A stretch of DNA of 64,000 nt from Streptomyces cylindrosporus (GTDB lineage: Bacteria; Actinomycetota; Actinomycetes; Streptomycetales; Streptomycetaceae), in NCBI RefSeq assembly GCF_022698165.1, contig NZ_JALDAY010000017.1, forward strand, positions 62,001 to 126,000. Direction: 5' to 3'. Below are positions 43,698 to 52,235 of this stretch, piece after piece. Position numbers and translations under genes: made by a program. The notes below the pieces were generated by a model, which did not search any database, had not been told where the DNA came from, and worked only from the letters and a program-made list of their open reading frames with translations. Every line of letters starts with the position of its first letter. Position 1 is the first letter of the stretch.

Positions 43698-44449
43698 CGG
43701 CCCACCGGGCGCAGCCGCAGGCCCTGCATCCCGCCGTCCACGGCGAGGGAGGTGCCGGTGGTGGCGCCGGACAGCGGACTGGCCAAGTAGGCGATGGCGC
43801 CCGCGACTTCGTCGGCCGAGACGAGGCGGCCGGTGGGCTGGCGGGCCTCCAGGGCGGCGCGTTCGGCGGCCGGGTCGGGGGCCTTGGCGAGGAGCCGGCC
43901 GATCCACGGGGTGTCCGCCGTACCGGGGTTGACGCAGTTGACGCGGATGCCCTCGCGGATGTGGTCGGCGGCCATGGCGAGGGTCAGCGAGTACACGGCG
44001 CCCTTGGTCGCGGAGTAGAGGGCGCGCTGCGGGAGGCCGGCCGTGGCGGCGATGGAGCAGGTGTTGACGATCGCCGCGTGCCGCGACTCGCGCAGGTGCG
44101 GCAGGGCGGCGCGGGCGGTGCGGACCATGCCGAAGAGGTTGACGTCGAAGACGCGCTGCCACTCGGCGTCGTCGTTGTCCTCGACGGTGCCCTGGGCGCC
44201 GATGCCCGCGTTGTTGACCAGGACGTCGAGGCCGCCGAGCTCGGCGACGGCGGCCGCCACCGCCTCCCGTACGGACGTGTCGTCGGTGACGTCGGCGCGG
44301 AAGCCGAGCAGGGGCTTGTCCACCGAGGAGGGGTCGAGGTCGAGGACGGCGACCTGGGCGCCGCGGGCGGCGAGGAGTTCGGCCGTGGCCCGTCCGATGC
44401 CGGAGGCTCCGCCGGTGACCAGTGCCTTCAGCCCCTGGAAGTCGGTCAT
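43694..44449 (-). CDS. Short-chain dehydrogenase of the fucose operon
   Basis: The 251-residue SDR has TGGASGIGRA, NNAGIGAQG, the catalytic Ser in NTCSIAATAG and YSATK. The end GTSLAVDGGMQG is typical. In oxidative fucose pathways an SDR acts on 2-keto-3-deoxy-L-fuconate or on the sugar itself; either fits here. It is coupled by ATGA overlap to the dehydratase upstream and by GTGA to the aldo/keto reductase downstream. No aldolase gene is present in the operon, which favours the 2-keto-3-deoxyfuconate dehydrogenase role. Confidence 0.82.
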   Translation of the reverse strand: MTDFQGLKALVTGGASGIGRATAELLAARGAQVAVLDLDPSSVDKPLLGFRADVTDDTSVREAVAAAVAELGGLDVLVNNAGIGAQGTVEDNDDAEWQRVFDVNLFGMVRTARAALPHLRESRHAAIVNTCSIAATAGLPQRALYSATKGAVYSLTLAMAADHIREGIRVNCVNPGTADTPWIGRLLAKAPDPAAERAALEARQPTGRLVSADEVAGAIAYLASPLSGATTGTSLAVDGGMQGLRLRPVGR

Positions 44450-45786
44450 GCCGCCCGTCCCTTCTTCTCGTCGAGGTCGGCGGCCCAGAAGGTGCCGCCG
44501 GGGAAGGTGTACCGCGTGATGGACTCCGGTCGCATGGCGGCCGAGAAACCCGGCGCGGTGGGTGCCGTGTAGTGACCCTCGCGGATCACCACGGGATCCT
44601 GGAAGTGGTCGTGCAGATGGTCGACGTACTCGATGACGCGGTTCTCGGTGGTGCCGGAGACGGCGACGTAGTCGAACATCGAGAGGTGCTGGACGAGTTC
44701 GCACAGGCCGACGCCGCCCGCGTGCGGACAGACCGGGACGCCGAACTTGGCGGCGAGCAGGAGGATCGCGAGGTTCTCGTTGACGCCGCCGACGCGGGCC
44801 GCGTCGATCTGGACGACGTCGAGGGCGCCCGCCTGGAGGAGCTGCTTGAAGACGACACGGTTCTGGACGTGCTCGCCGGTGGCCACCTTGACCGGGGCGA
44901 CGGCCTCACGGATCGCGGCGTGGCCGAGGACGTCGTCGGGGCTGGTGGGCTCCTCGATCCAGTACGGTTCGAACTCGGCGAGGGCCTTGGTCCAGCGGAT
45001 GGCCTCGGCGACGTCCCAGCGCTGGTTGGCGTCGATCGCCATGCGGATGTCCGGGCCGATCACCGAGCGGGCGACGCGGCAGCGGCGGATGTCGTCGTCG
45101 AGGTCGGCGCCGACCTTGAGCTTGATCTGGGTGAAGCCGTCGGCGACGGCCTGGGCGGCGAGGCGGGTGAGTTTCTCGTCGCTGTAGCCGAGCCAGCCGG
45201 CGGAGGTGGTGTAGCCGGGGTAGCCGCGCTCCAGCAGGCGCTGCGTGCGCTCGCCCGCCCCCGCCCTGCCGCGGCGCAGGATGTCCAGCGCCTCCTCGCG
45301 GGTCAGCGCGTCCGTGAGGTACCGGAAGTCGATCTGGGCGACCAGCCACTCGGGTTCGGCCTCGGCGAGCAGCCGCCACAGGGGCTTGTCGGCGCGCTTG
45401 GCGGCGAGGTCCCACACGGCGTTGATCACCGCGCCGATCGCCATGTGCATCACGCCCTTCTCGGGCCCCAGCCAGCGCAGTTGGCTGTCGCCGACGAGCT
45501 CCTGGTAGAGCGCCCCCGGGTTCGCGCACACCTCGTCCACGTCCCGTCCCACCACGTGGTGGCGCAGCGCGTGGATCGCGGCGACCTGGACCTCGTTGCC
45601 CCGCCCGATGGTGAAGGTGAAGCCGTGTCCCTCGATGCCGTCCTCGGCGTCGGTGCGCAGCACGACGTACGCGGCCGAGTAGTCGGGGTCCGGGTTCATC
45701 GCGTCGGAGCCGTCGAGCTCGCGCGAGGTGGGGAAACGGATGTCGAAGGTGTCGACCGCACTGATGCGGAGGGGCGTCGGGGACAC
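44446..45786 (-). CDS. L-fuconate dehydratase (enolase superfamily)
   Basis: The 446-residue enzyme has the mandelate-racemase-type fold: catalytic KLKVG lysine motif, metal ligands in AIDANQRW, WIEEPTSPDD and ATGEHVQNR, and the opposite-face base in CPHAGGVGLCE. Length and the FRYLTDALTREEAL region fit L-fuconate dehydratase. It converts L-fuconate to 2-keto-3-deoxy-L-fuconate. The GTG start has AAAGG six bases upstream, 36 bases after the permease gene, the only non-overlapping junction in the operon. Confidence 0.88.
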   Translation of the reverse strand: MSPTPLRISAVDTFDIRFPTSRELDGSDAMNPDPDYSAAYVVLRTDAEDGIEGHGFTFTIGRGNEVQVAAIHALRHHVVGRDVDEVCANPGALYQELVGDSQLRWLGPEKGVMHMAIGAVINAVWDLAAKRADKPLWRLLAEAEPEWLVAQIDFRYLTDALTREEALDILRRGRAGAGERTQRLLERGYPGYTTSAGWLGYSDEKLTRLAAQAVADGFTQIKLKVGADLDDDIRRCRVARSVIGPDIRMAIDANQRWDVAEAIRWTKALAEFEPYWIEEPTSPDDVLGHAAIREAVAPVKVATGEHVQNRVVFKQLLQAGALDVVQIDAARVGGVNENLAILLLAAKFGVPVCPHAGGVGLCELVQHLSMFDYVAVSGTTENRVIEYVDHLHDHFQDPVVIREGHYTAPTAPGFSAAMRPESITRYTFPGGTFWAADLDEKKGRAA

Positions 45787-45822
45787 GGAGGGCCTTTCGG
45801 TCGGGGGCAGGTCGGGCGGGGG

Positions 45823-46848
45823 TCAGTCCTGGGCGCGGCCCGTGGTCACCCGGGCGATCATGAGGGCGACCAGGATGATTCCGCCGTAGATGGCCTGGAT
45901 CCAGAAGGACGGCACCTGGGCGAGGGTGAGCAGGTTCTGCACCACCCCGAGGAGGAGTACGCCGGTGAGGGCGCCGAACATGGTGCCCTTGCCGCCGTCG
46001 AGGCTCAGGCCGCCGATCACCGCGGCCGCCATCACCGTGAAGATCATGTTGTTGCCCTGGTTGGCGCTGATCGCGCCGACGTACCCGGTCTGCATGATCC
46101 CGCCCAGCGCGGCGAGGACGCCCGCGACGACGGACACCCCGAGCACCACGCGTTCGACGCGGATGCCGGCCGCGCGGGCCGCGTCCGCGTTTCCGCCGAT
46201 CGCGTACAGGGCGCGGCCGACCCGGTGGTACTTGAGGATCAGTCCGGCGATGCCGAAGGCGGCCCCGGCCAGCCACACCGAGAGCGGGACGCGCAGGAAG
46301 GTGGAGGTGGCCAGGGTGAAGAATCCGTCGGGCATGCCGAACAGCGTCTTGCCCTTGGTGGCGCCCACCAGCAGCCCGCGCAGGACGATCAGCATCGCGA
46401 GGGTGACGATGAAGGCGTTGAGCTTGAACCGCACCACGAGGAAGCCGTTGAAGGCGCCGATCGCACCGCCCACGACGAGGATCGCGAGGAGGGCGAGCGC
46501 GGTCGGCCATTCCGTGCCCCAGCCGGACTCGGCGGTGGGCAGCACCAGCAGGGCGCCGACGGCGGGCGCGATGCCGACCACCGACTCCAGCGACAGGTCG
46601 ATCTTGCCGGTGATGAGTATCAGGGACTCGGCCAGCACCACCATGGCGAGCGCGGCGGAGGAACCCAGGATGGAGATCAGGTTGCGTTCGGTGAGGAACG
46701 AGTCGTTGACGAACGCGCCGATCACCATGAGCACCAGCAGTGCCGGTACCAGGGCGAGTTCACGTGCCCTGCGCAGCAGCACGGCCCGGGCCGCCCGCAC
46801 ATCGGGCACGCTCACCGGCTTCACCGGCGGAGCCTTGGTGTCAGCCAT
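45823..46848 (-). CDS. Sugar ABC transporter permease (RbsC-like)
   Basis: The 341-residue membrane protein has about eight to ten helices and the RbsC-type cytoplasmic loop VVLAESLILITGKIDLSLES plus AIGGNADAARAAGIRV. It forms the channel of a CUT2-class importer for a monosaccharide, here most likely L-fucose. ATG 46848 overlaps the ATPase stop by eight bases. Confidence 0.9.
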   Translation of the reverse strand: MADTKAPPVKPVSVPDVRAARAVLLRRARELALVPALLVLMVIGAFVNDSFLTERNLISILGSSAALAMVVLAESLILITGKIDLSLESVVGIAPAVGALLVLPTAESGWGTEWPTALALLAILVVGGAIGAFNGFLVVRFKLNAFIVTLAMLIVLRGLLVGATKGKTLFGMPDGFFTLATSTFLRVPLSVWLAGAAFGIAGLILKYHRVGRALYAIGGNADAARAAGIRVERVVLGVSVVAGVLAALGGIMQTGYVGAISANQGNNMIFTVMAAAVIGGLSLDGGKGTMFGALTGVLLLGVVQNLLTLAQVPSFWIQAIYGGIILVALMIARVTTGRAQD

Positions 46849-48427
46849 GGTCCACTCCTTCGATGGAGGCGATCAGCTCGTGGTCGCGCCAGCCCGCCGG
46901 GTGCTCGGCGACGACGCGGCCGTGGAAGAGGACGAGGACGCGGTCGCAGCGCCGCAGGTCGTCGAGTTCGTCGGAGACGACCAGTACGGCGGTGCCGTCC
47001 TCGCGGGCGGTGTCCACGCGGGCGAGCAGTGACTCCTTGGACTTCACGTCGACGCCGGCGGTGGGGTTGATGAGGACGAGCAGTCGGGGGTCGGAGGCGA
47101 GGGCGCGGGCCATGACGACCTTCTGCGCGTTGCCGCCGGACAGGTCGGAGACGGGTTGTTCGGGGCCCTCGGTGTGGATGTCGAGGCGGTCGATCAGCTC
47201 GGTGGCGAAGCCGCGTCTGCGGTCGGTGCCGATGAAGCCGAAGCGGCCGAGCCGGTCGAGGACGCTCATGGTGGCGTTGTCGCCGATGGTCATGCCGGCG
47301 ACCAGGCCCTGCTCGTGCCGGTCGCGCGGCACGCAGCCGACGCCGGCCTTGAGGGCGGCCTGAACGTCGCCGAACGGCAGCCGCTCGCCGTCGAGTTGGG
47401 CGGTGCCGGCGGTCGGTGTGTACAGCCCGGCGAAGGACTCGGCGAGTTCGATCTTGCCGCTTCCGCTGATGCCGGCGAGCCCGACGACCTCGCCCTTGCG
47501 GACGGTGAGGTCGACGTCCTGGTAGGCGTCCGAGGTGAGCCCGCGGGCGTCGAGGAGGACGGGGGCGCCGGCGTCGACGAGTTGTTCCTGTACGGCCTGT
47601 TCGGCGATCGTCTCGATGGACTCCCCCGCCATGGCCTCCACCAGGGCGGCGCGCGGCAGGTCGGCCACGGGGGCCGTGGTGATCCAACGGGCGTCGCGCA
47701 GCACCGTCACGGTCTGGCAGACCTCGTACACCTCCTGGAGGTGGTGCGAGATGAACAGGAAGGTGACGCCGGAGTCCTGGAGTGCGCGCATACGGCTGAA
47801 CAGCCGCTCGATCTCGCGGTTGTCGAGCTGGGCGGTCGGCTCGTCGAGGACGATGAAGCGGGCGCCGAAGCTCAACGCCCGGGCGATCTCCACCATTTGG
47901 CGGTCCTCGACCTTGAGGTCGGCGGTGCGCGCGTCCGGGTCGACGCGTACGTCCCAGGTGTCGAGGAGCTGGGCCGCCTCGCTCCTGAGCCGGCGCCAGC
48001 TGATGAACCCGCGGTGCTGGGGCTGGCGGTTGATGCTGTGCTTGTCCGGGGGACAACCCCCGGACCCCCGGCCGACCCTGAAGCCGAGCCTTGCCGGCCT
48101 GGCGGCGTGGATCTCCGCCATGAAGAGATTTTCGGCGACCGTCAGTTCCGGGACGAGGGTGGGGTGCTGGTAGACGCAGGCCACCTTGCGGCGCCAGGCG
48201 TCCCGGTCGGCGAGTGGCGGCGCGGGCTCGCCGTCGAAGCGGACCGTGCCCTCGTCCGGAGCCTCCAGGCCGGTGAGGATCCGGACGAGGGTCGACTTGC
48301 CGGCGCCGTTGCGGCCGACGAGGGCGTGCGACTCACCGGACACCACGGTGAGCCGCCCGTCCGCGAGGGCCGTGGTGGGGCCGTAGCGCTTGACGACGTC
48401 CCGCGCCTCAACGAGTGGCGTACTCAT
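46841..48427 (-). CDS. Sugar ABC transporter ATPase (RbsA-like) with in-frame palindrome insertion
   Basis: The 528-residue tandem ATPase has Walker A GRNGAGKST (38-46), Walker B IVLDEPTA and a degenerate first signature, then a second domain with the deviant Walker A GISGSGKIE and signature LSGGNAQKV, as in RbsA/MglA. About residues 108-138 (around RVGRGSGGCPPDKHS) interrupt the usual junction between the AENLF region and the GFISWRRL stretch. This extra segment is encoded by a DNA hairpin, so it looks like an inserted repeat. The frame stays open, so the protein is probably functional. The ATG overlaps the binding-protein stop (ATGA). Confidence 0.9.
   Translation of the reverse strand: MSTPLVEARDVVKRYGPTTALADGRLTVVSGESHALVGRNGAGKSTLVRILTGLEAPDEGTVRFDGEPAPPLADRDAWRRKVACVYQHPTLVPELTVAENLFMAEIHAARPARLGFRVGRGSGGCPPDKHSINRQPQHRGFISWRRLRSEAAQLLDTWDVRVDPDARTADLKVEDRQMVEIARALSFGARFIVLDEPTAQLDNREIERLFSRMRALQDSGVTFLFISHHLQEVYEVCQTVTVLRDARWITTAPVADLPRAALVEAMAGESIETIAEQAVQEQLVDAGAPVLLDARGLTSDAYQDVDLTVRKGEVVGLAGISGSGKIELAESFAGLYTPTAGTAQLDGERLPFGDVQAALKAGVGCVPRDRHEQGLVAGMTIGDNATMSVLDRLGRFGFIGTDRRRGFATELIDRLDIHTEGPEQPVSDLSGGNAQKVVMARALASDPRLLVLINPTAGVDVKSKESLLARVDTAREDGTAVLVVSDELDDLRRCDRVLVLFHGRVVAEHPAGWRDHELIASIEGVDHG
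48044..48065. repeat. Palindromic repeat inside the ABC ATPase gene
   Basis: Perfect 9-base arms GTCCGGGGG (48044-48052) and CCCCCGGAC (48057-48065) surround loop ACAA, followed by CCCCGG. This kind of GC-rich hairpin is common between genes in Streptomyces. Here it encodes part of a loop not expected in RbsA-type proteins, so I read it as an in-frame insertion of a mobile palindromic repeat. Confidence 0.6.
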
Positions 48428-49494
48428 TTGACCGTGTTGCCCCAGAGCTTGGGGTCGTCGACGTTGTCCTTGGTCACCAGCGGCGCGGGCAGCTGGTCCT
48501 CCAGGATGCCGCTGGGCAGCTTGACGATGGTGGAGTCGTGGTCCGTCGGGCCGGGCTTGAAGGTCTTCCCCTCCATCGCCGCCTTGATGTAGTACATGCC
48601 GTACTTGGCGTAGGCGTCGGCGGGCTGGGAGACGGTCGCGTCGATCTGGCCCTTGCGGATGGCGTCGTACTCCTGCGGGATGCCGTCGTTGGAGACGATG
48701 ACGATGTGGCCCTTCTGGCCCGCCGTCTTCAGCAGGTTCTTCGACTTGAGGGTCTGCAGCGTCGGGGCGAGGTAGACGCCGCCGGCCTGCATGTAGATGC
48801 CCTTGATGTCGGGGTTGGCGTTCAGGAGCGTGTCGAGCTTGGCGGCCGCGGTGTCGGACTCCCACTTGGCGGGGATCTCCAGGACCTTCAGCTTCGGGTA
48901 CTTCTTCTTGACGCAGTCCCGGAAGGCCTCGGAGCGGTCGCGGCCGTTGACCGAGGCGAGGTCGCCCATGATCTGCACGACCTTGCCGCTGGTGACGTGC
49001 TGCCCGAGGTAGTCGCAGGCCTTCGTGCCGTACGCGACGTTGTCGGCGCGGACGACCATCGCGACCTTGCCCTTGTCGGGCGCGACGTCGACGGCGACGA
49101 CCGGGACGCCCTTGCGCTCGGCCTGGTCGAGGCCGGCCTCGATGGCGGCGCTGTCGAGCGGGGCGACGACGAGGCCCTTCACGCCCTGGTTGAGCTGGTT
49201 GTTGATGTCGGTGATCTGCTGCGAGGGGTCACTGTTGGAGTTGACCGTCTTCAGGGCGTCGACGCCCTCGGACTTGGCCATCTTGGGCACGTAGTCGTTG
49301 TACGACTGCCAGAACGGCGAGGTCAGCAGGGGCAGGATCACCCCGACCTTGCCGGTGCCGCCGCCTCCCGTGCTGCCGGAGCCGGTGTCCTTGGTGCTGC
49401 CGCAAGCGGTGAGGGCGAGCGAGGCGCCGACGAGCGTGGCCATCGCGCCGAGGATTCTTGACCTGTTCTGCTTCCGCGCTGTTGTGCCGGGCAT
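48424..49494 (-). CDS. Sugar ABC transporter substrate-binding lipoprotein
   Basis: The 356-residue precursor has lipobox LTAC (cysteine about 31) and a Gly/Ser linker. The RbsB-like fold follows: KVGVILPLLTSPFWQSYND, VKGLVVAPLDSAAIEAGLDQA, VDVAPDKG and IMGDLASVNGRDRSEAFRDC. It captures a monosaccharide outside the membrane and delivers it to the CUT2 permease. It is the first gene of the fucose-type operon; GAGGAG lies eight bases before ATG 49494. Ligand identity is inferred from the downstream fuconate dehydratase. Confidence 0.88.
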   Translation of the reverse strand: MPGTTARKQNRSRILGAMATLVGASLALTACGSTKDTGSGSTGGGGTGKVGVILPLLTSPFWQSYNDYVPKMAKSEGVDALKTVNSNSDPSQQITDINNQLNQGVKGLVVAPLDSAAIEAGLDQAERKGVPVVAVDVAPDKGKVAMVVRADNVAYGTKACDYLGQHVTSGKVVQIMGDLASVNGRDRSEAFRDCVKKKYPKLKVLEIPAKWESDTAAAKLDTLLNANPDIKGIYMQAGGVYLAPTLQTLKSKNLLKTAGQKGHIVIVSNDGIPQEYDAIRKGQIDATVSQPADAYAKYGMYYIKAAMEGKTFKPGPTDHDSTIVKLPSGILEDQLPAPLVTKDNVDDPKLWGNTVK

Positions 49495-49539
49495 GTGGGC
49501 GGCTCCTCGTTGAGCGTGTTCCAGCAGATGCCCGCATAC

Positions 49540-49550
49540 TTATCAGACCA
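49540..49550. promoter_or_regulatory. FadR-type operator half-degenerate site before the binding-protein gene
   Basis: TTATCAGACCA matches nine of eleven positions of TGGTCNGACCA, the consensus for FadR-subfamily GntR regulators. It lies 46 bases upstream of the operon's first ATG, where a promoter for the minus strand is expected (AT-rich GATAAGTAT on that strand). Confidence 0.5.
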
Positions 49551-49602
49551 CTTCCCCGGAGCAACACCCTCCGGCCGCAGATTTTCGCCGTTCCTGACGG
49601 TA

Positions 49603-49630
49603 TTGGTCGGACCACCCCCACGGTTAGACT
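49603..49630 (+). promoter_or_regulatory. Promoter of the FadR-type regulator with overlapping perfect operator
   Basis: TTGGTC (49603-49608) and TAGACT (49625-49630) form a -35/-10 pair with a 16-base spacer, about 30 bases before GTG 49660. The perfect 11-base palindrome TGGTCGGACCA (49604-49614) covers the -35 box, which suggests autorepression by the encoded FadR-type protein. Confidence 0.62.
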
Positions 49631-49659
49631 TCGGCGCACCGGTCGACGGGAGGAACGGC

Positions 49660-50361
49660 GTGGACGAGACCGCCCCACAGAAGGGCACGGTGACGCAGCG
49701 CGCCATCGAGCAGATCAAGGCGATGATCGCGGGGGGCCGGCTGGAGCCCGGCCAGCGGCTGCCCACCGAGCGCGACCTCGCGGTCCAGCTGGGCATCTCC
49801 CGCAGCTCGATGCGCGAGGCGATCCGGGCGCTGACGGTGCTGGGCGTGCTGGAGGCCCGCCACGGCTCCGGCATCTACGTCACCCAACTGGAGGCCGGCG
49901 ACCTGCTGGAGACGTTCGGCGTGGTCGCCGACCTCTCCCGGGGGCCGCGGCTGGTGGAGCTCCTGGAGGTCCGCCGCATCCTGGAGTCGACGGCGACGGC
50001 CCTGGCGGCGGCCCGTATCACGCCCGACCAGCTGGCCGAGGTCGAGAAACACCTCACGGCGATGAACGCGACCGACGACCCCGAGGAGATCCTCGCCCAC
50101 GACCTCGCCTTCCACCGCGAGATCGCGGCGGCCGCGGGCAACGAGACCATGGCGGCGATCCTGGAGGGCCTGTCGTCGCGCACCTTCCGCGCGCGGGTGT
50201 GGCGGGGCTACCAGGAGGAGGGCGCGTTCGCCCGCACCCGCCGCGAGCACGCCGCCATCCACCGGGCCCTGGTGGCCCACGACCCGGAGGCGGCGCGGGC
50301 GGCGGCGGCCGCGCATGTGGGGGAGGTGGAGGAGTGGCTGCGGGCACAGCTGGGCGGCTAA
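49660..50361 (+). CDS. FadR-subfamily GntR transcriptional regulator of the fucose operon
   Basis: The 233-residue protein has an N-terminal winged helix (QRAIEQIKAMIAGGRLEPGQRLPTERDLAVQLGISRSSMREAIRAL, about 13-60) and an FCD effector domain with metal-ligand-like His residues (AHDLAFHREIAAAAGN, REHAAIHRAL). GGGAGG lies six bases before GTG 49660. It is divergent from the fucose-type operon, and two TGGTCNGACCA-like sites lie between. It probably represses the operon until a pathway intermediate binds. Confidence 0.88.
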   Translation: MDETAPQKGTVTQRAIEQIKAMIAGGRLEPGQRLPTERDLAVQLGISRSSMREAIRALTVLGVLEARHGSGIYVTQLEAGDLLETFGVVADLSRGPRLVELLEVRRILESTATALAAARITPDQLAEVEKHLTAMNATDDPEEILAHDLAFHREIAAAAGNETMAAILEGLSSRTFRARVWRGYQEEGAFARTRREHAAIHRALVAHDPEAARAAAAAHVGEVEEWLRAQLGG

Positions 50362-50380
50362 GCGGTCCGGGTGAAGTCGA

Positions 50381-50448
50381 CTGCGGTTCGGCAGCGCCCC
50401 AAAGGGGCGCGGGGAACTGCGCGACCAGCCACGACGGCGCCGCAGCCG
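50381..50448. repeat. Dispersed Streptomyces-type intergenic repeat with hairpin
   Basis: The segment contains GCGCCCC-AAA-GGGGCGC (50394-50410) followed by a conserved-looking tail GGGGAACTGCGCGACCAGCC, with outer CTGCGG/CCGCAG arms. I recall near-identical units in many Streptomyces intergenic regions. Here it follows the fadR-type gene and may also act as its terminator. Confidence 0.55.
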
Positions 50449-50558
50449 AACGACGGCCCATCACGGTACATCCAGCGGAGCGCTCAGCGCCGAGGGGCCC
50501 GGCATCGCCCAGGCCCGGCATGGCTCAGGAGTCGCCGGGCGCGGCTCGGGCGGTCGGT

Positions 50559-51266
50559 TCAGGACCAGGCGATCTCGCCGTACCGGTCGACGAAGCGTCC
50601 TGAACCCGAGCCCGGCTTCTCGGTCGCGAGCGTCACGATCGCGTCCGTCCCCTCGGTGACGGTCTGCGGGCCGCTGTGGCCGTTGAGGTCGGTGGCCGTG
50701 TAGCCGGGGTCGGCGGCGTTGACGCGGATGTCCGGGAGAGCCTTGGCGTACTGGGTGGTGAGCATCGTGAGGGCCGCCTTCGAGGCGGTGTAGAGGGGCG
50801 CGAGGGCGTGGGACTCGGCGCGGGACGGGTCGTGGGTGAACGCCAGGGAGCCCATGCCGCTGCTGACATTCACGATGACCGGGTCCGAGGACCGGCGCAG
50901 CAGCGGCAGGAACGCGGTGGTCGTGCGGACCACGCCCGCGAGGTTGACGTCGAAGACGGCGAGGACGTCGGCGCCGGTCAGCCGACCGGGGTCGCCGGAC
51001 GGCCCGTGGATGCCCGCGTTGTTGACCAGGACGTCGATCCGCCCCTCGCGCTCGGCGACATCGGCGGCCGCGGCGGCGACCGACGCGTCGTCCGTGACGT
51101 CGACGCGCACGAACCGCGCGCCCAGTGCGGCCGCCGCCTCCGCCCCCTGCTCGGGGTCGCGGGCACCGACCAGCACGGTGTGCCCGAGTCCGACGAGACG
51201 GCGGGCGGTCTCGCGGCCGAGACCCTTGTTCGCTCCGGTGATGAAAGTGATCGTCATGCCGTCCAT
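50559..51266 (-). CDS. Short-chain dehydrogenase/reductase
   Basis: The roughly 235-residue SDR has TGANKGLGRETARRL, NNAGIHGPSG, the catalytic Ser in NVSSGMGSLAF and YTASKAAL. The NKGLG form resembles carbonyl-reductase-like SDRs. The substrate is unknown. Two starts (51266 and 51257) are possible and neither has a strong ribosome-binding site. It is divergent from a MmyB-like regulator, a frequent pairing in Streptomyces in which the regulator controls the reductase. Confidence 0.82.
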   Translation of the reverse strand: MDGMTITFITGANKGLGRETARRLVGLGHTVLVGARDPEQGAEAAAALGARFVRVDVTDDASVAAAAADVAEREGRIDVLVNNAGIHGPSGDPGRLTGADVLAVFDVNLAGVVRTTTAFLPLLRRSSDPVIVNVSSGMGSLAFTHDPSRAESHALAPLYTASKAALTMLTTQYAKALPDIRVNAADPGYTATDLNGHSGPQTVTEGTDAIVTLATEKPGSGSGRFVDRYGEIAWS

Positions 51267-51352
51267 GCTCGATCGCCCGACGACATCCGGGCCAGGGACG
51301 GCTCGACGGTAGGAAAAGCAGTACCACCCGCCCACGCCTCCGGTGCAGGACG

Positions 51353-52222
51353 ATGGACACCATGACGACGCCCCCCGGTGCCGAGCTCGGCGCGACGATC
51401 CGCACCTGGCGTGACCGGCTGCACCCGTCCGCCGCCGCGCTGCCGGTCGGCCGGACCCGCCGCGCGGCCGGTCTGCGCCGCGAGGAGCTCGCCGAGCTCG
51501 CGGGCGTGTCGGTGGACTACGTCGTACGCTTGGAACAGGGGCGGGCGACGACTCCCTCCGCGCAGGTCGTGGCGTCCCTGGCCCGCGCGCTCCAGCTGTC
51601 CGCCGCCGAGCGTGACCACCTCTACCGCCTGGCCCACCTCGCCCCGCCCGCGGACGGCACGATCTCGGGTCACATCACCCCCGGTGTCCAACGCGTCCTC
51701 AGCCGGCTCGCGGACGTCGCGGTCGCCGTGTTCGCGGCCGACTGGCAGCTGGTGTGGTGGAACCGCGGCTGGGCCGCTCTGCTGGGCGACCCCTCCTCCT
51801 CGCCGGCGCACCTGCGCAACTTCGCCCGCGACAGGTTCCCCCTGGACGCGGGCCCGCCCCGCCTGGCGCGGTGGCCGGTGACCGAGCTCGACCCGGACAC
51901 CACCGACGCCGCCGTCGTCTCCGACCTGCGCCGGGCCACCGGCCGCTTCCCGCACGACCCGCGCCTGGCACAGCTGATCCGCCAACTGGCCGCAGGCAAC
52001 GCGCGGTTCGCCGAACTGTGGGCGAGCGGCACGGTGGCCGGCCACCGCGAGGACCACAAGACGATCGAGCACCCCTCGGTGGGACCGGTCACGGTCGACT
52101 GCGACGTCCTGACCGACGGCGACTCCGACCTCAAGATCGTGATCATGAGCGCCGTGCCCGGCAGCGCGGACGAGACGAACCTCCGCCTCGCCGCGCTCGC
52201 CGGCGTGCCGGACGCACGGTGA
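51353..52222 (+). CDS. XRE-type regulator with MmyB-like ligand domain
   Basis: The 289-residue protein has an N-terminal helix-turn-helix (RRAAGLRREELAELAGVSVDYVVRLEQGR, about 36-64). A PAS-like MmyB ligand-binding domain follows from about residue 105 (VAVFAADWQLVWWNRGWAALLGD, RNFARDRF, FAELWASG). Structural work on the family found a fatty-acid-like ligand. It is divergent from the SDR gene, its likely target. A GGTA-N10-TACC dyad (51308-51325) in the gap is a weak operator candidate. Confidence 0.87.
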   Translation: MDTMTTPPGAELGATIRTWRDRLHPSAAALPVGRTRRAAGLRREELAELAGVSVDYVVRLEQGRATTPSAQVVASLARALQLSAAERDHLYRLAHLAPPADGTISGHITPGVQRVLSRLADVAVAVFAADWQLVWWNRGWAALLGDPSSSPAHLRNFARDRFPLDAGPPRLARWPVTELDPDTTDAAVVSDLRRATGRFPHDPRLAQLIRQLAAGNARFAELWASGTVAGHREDHKTIEHPSVGPVTVDCDVLTDGDSDLKIVIMSAVPGSADETNLRLAALAGVPDAR

Positions 52223-52235
52223 CGCCGAGAGCCGG

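Noticed and set aside
44422..47070. 882-codon plus-strand frame across the fucose operon
   Set aside because: Shadow of coupled minus-strand genes with recognised active sites.
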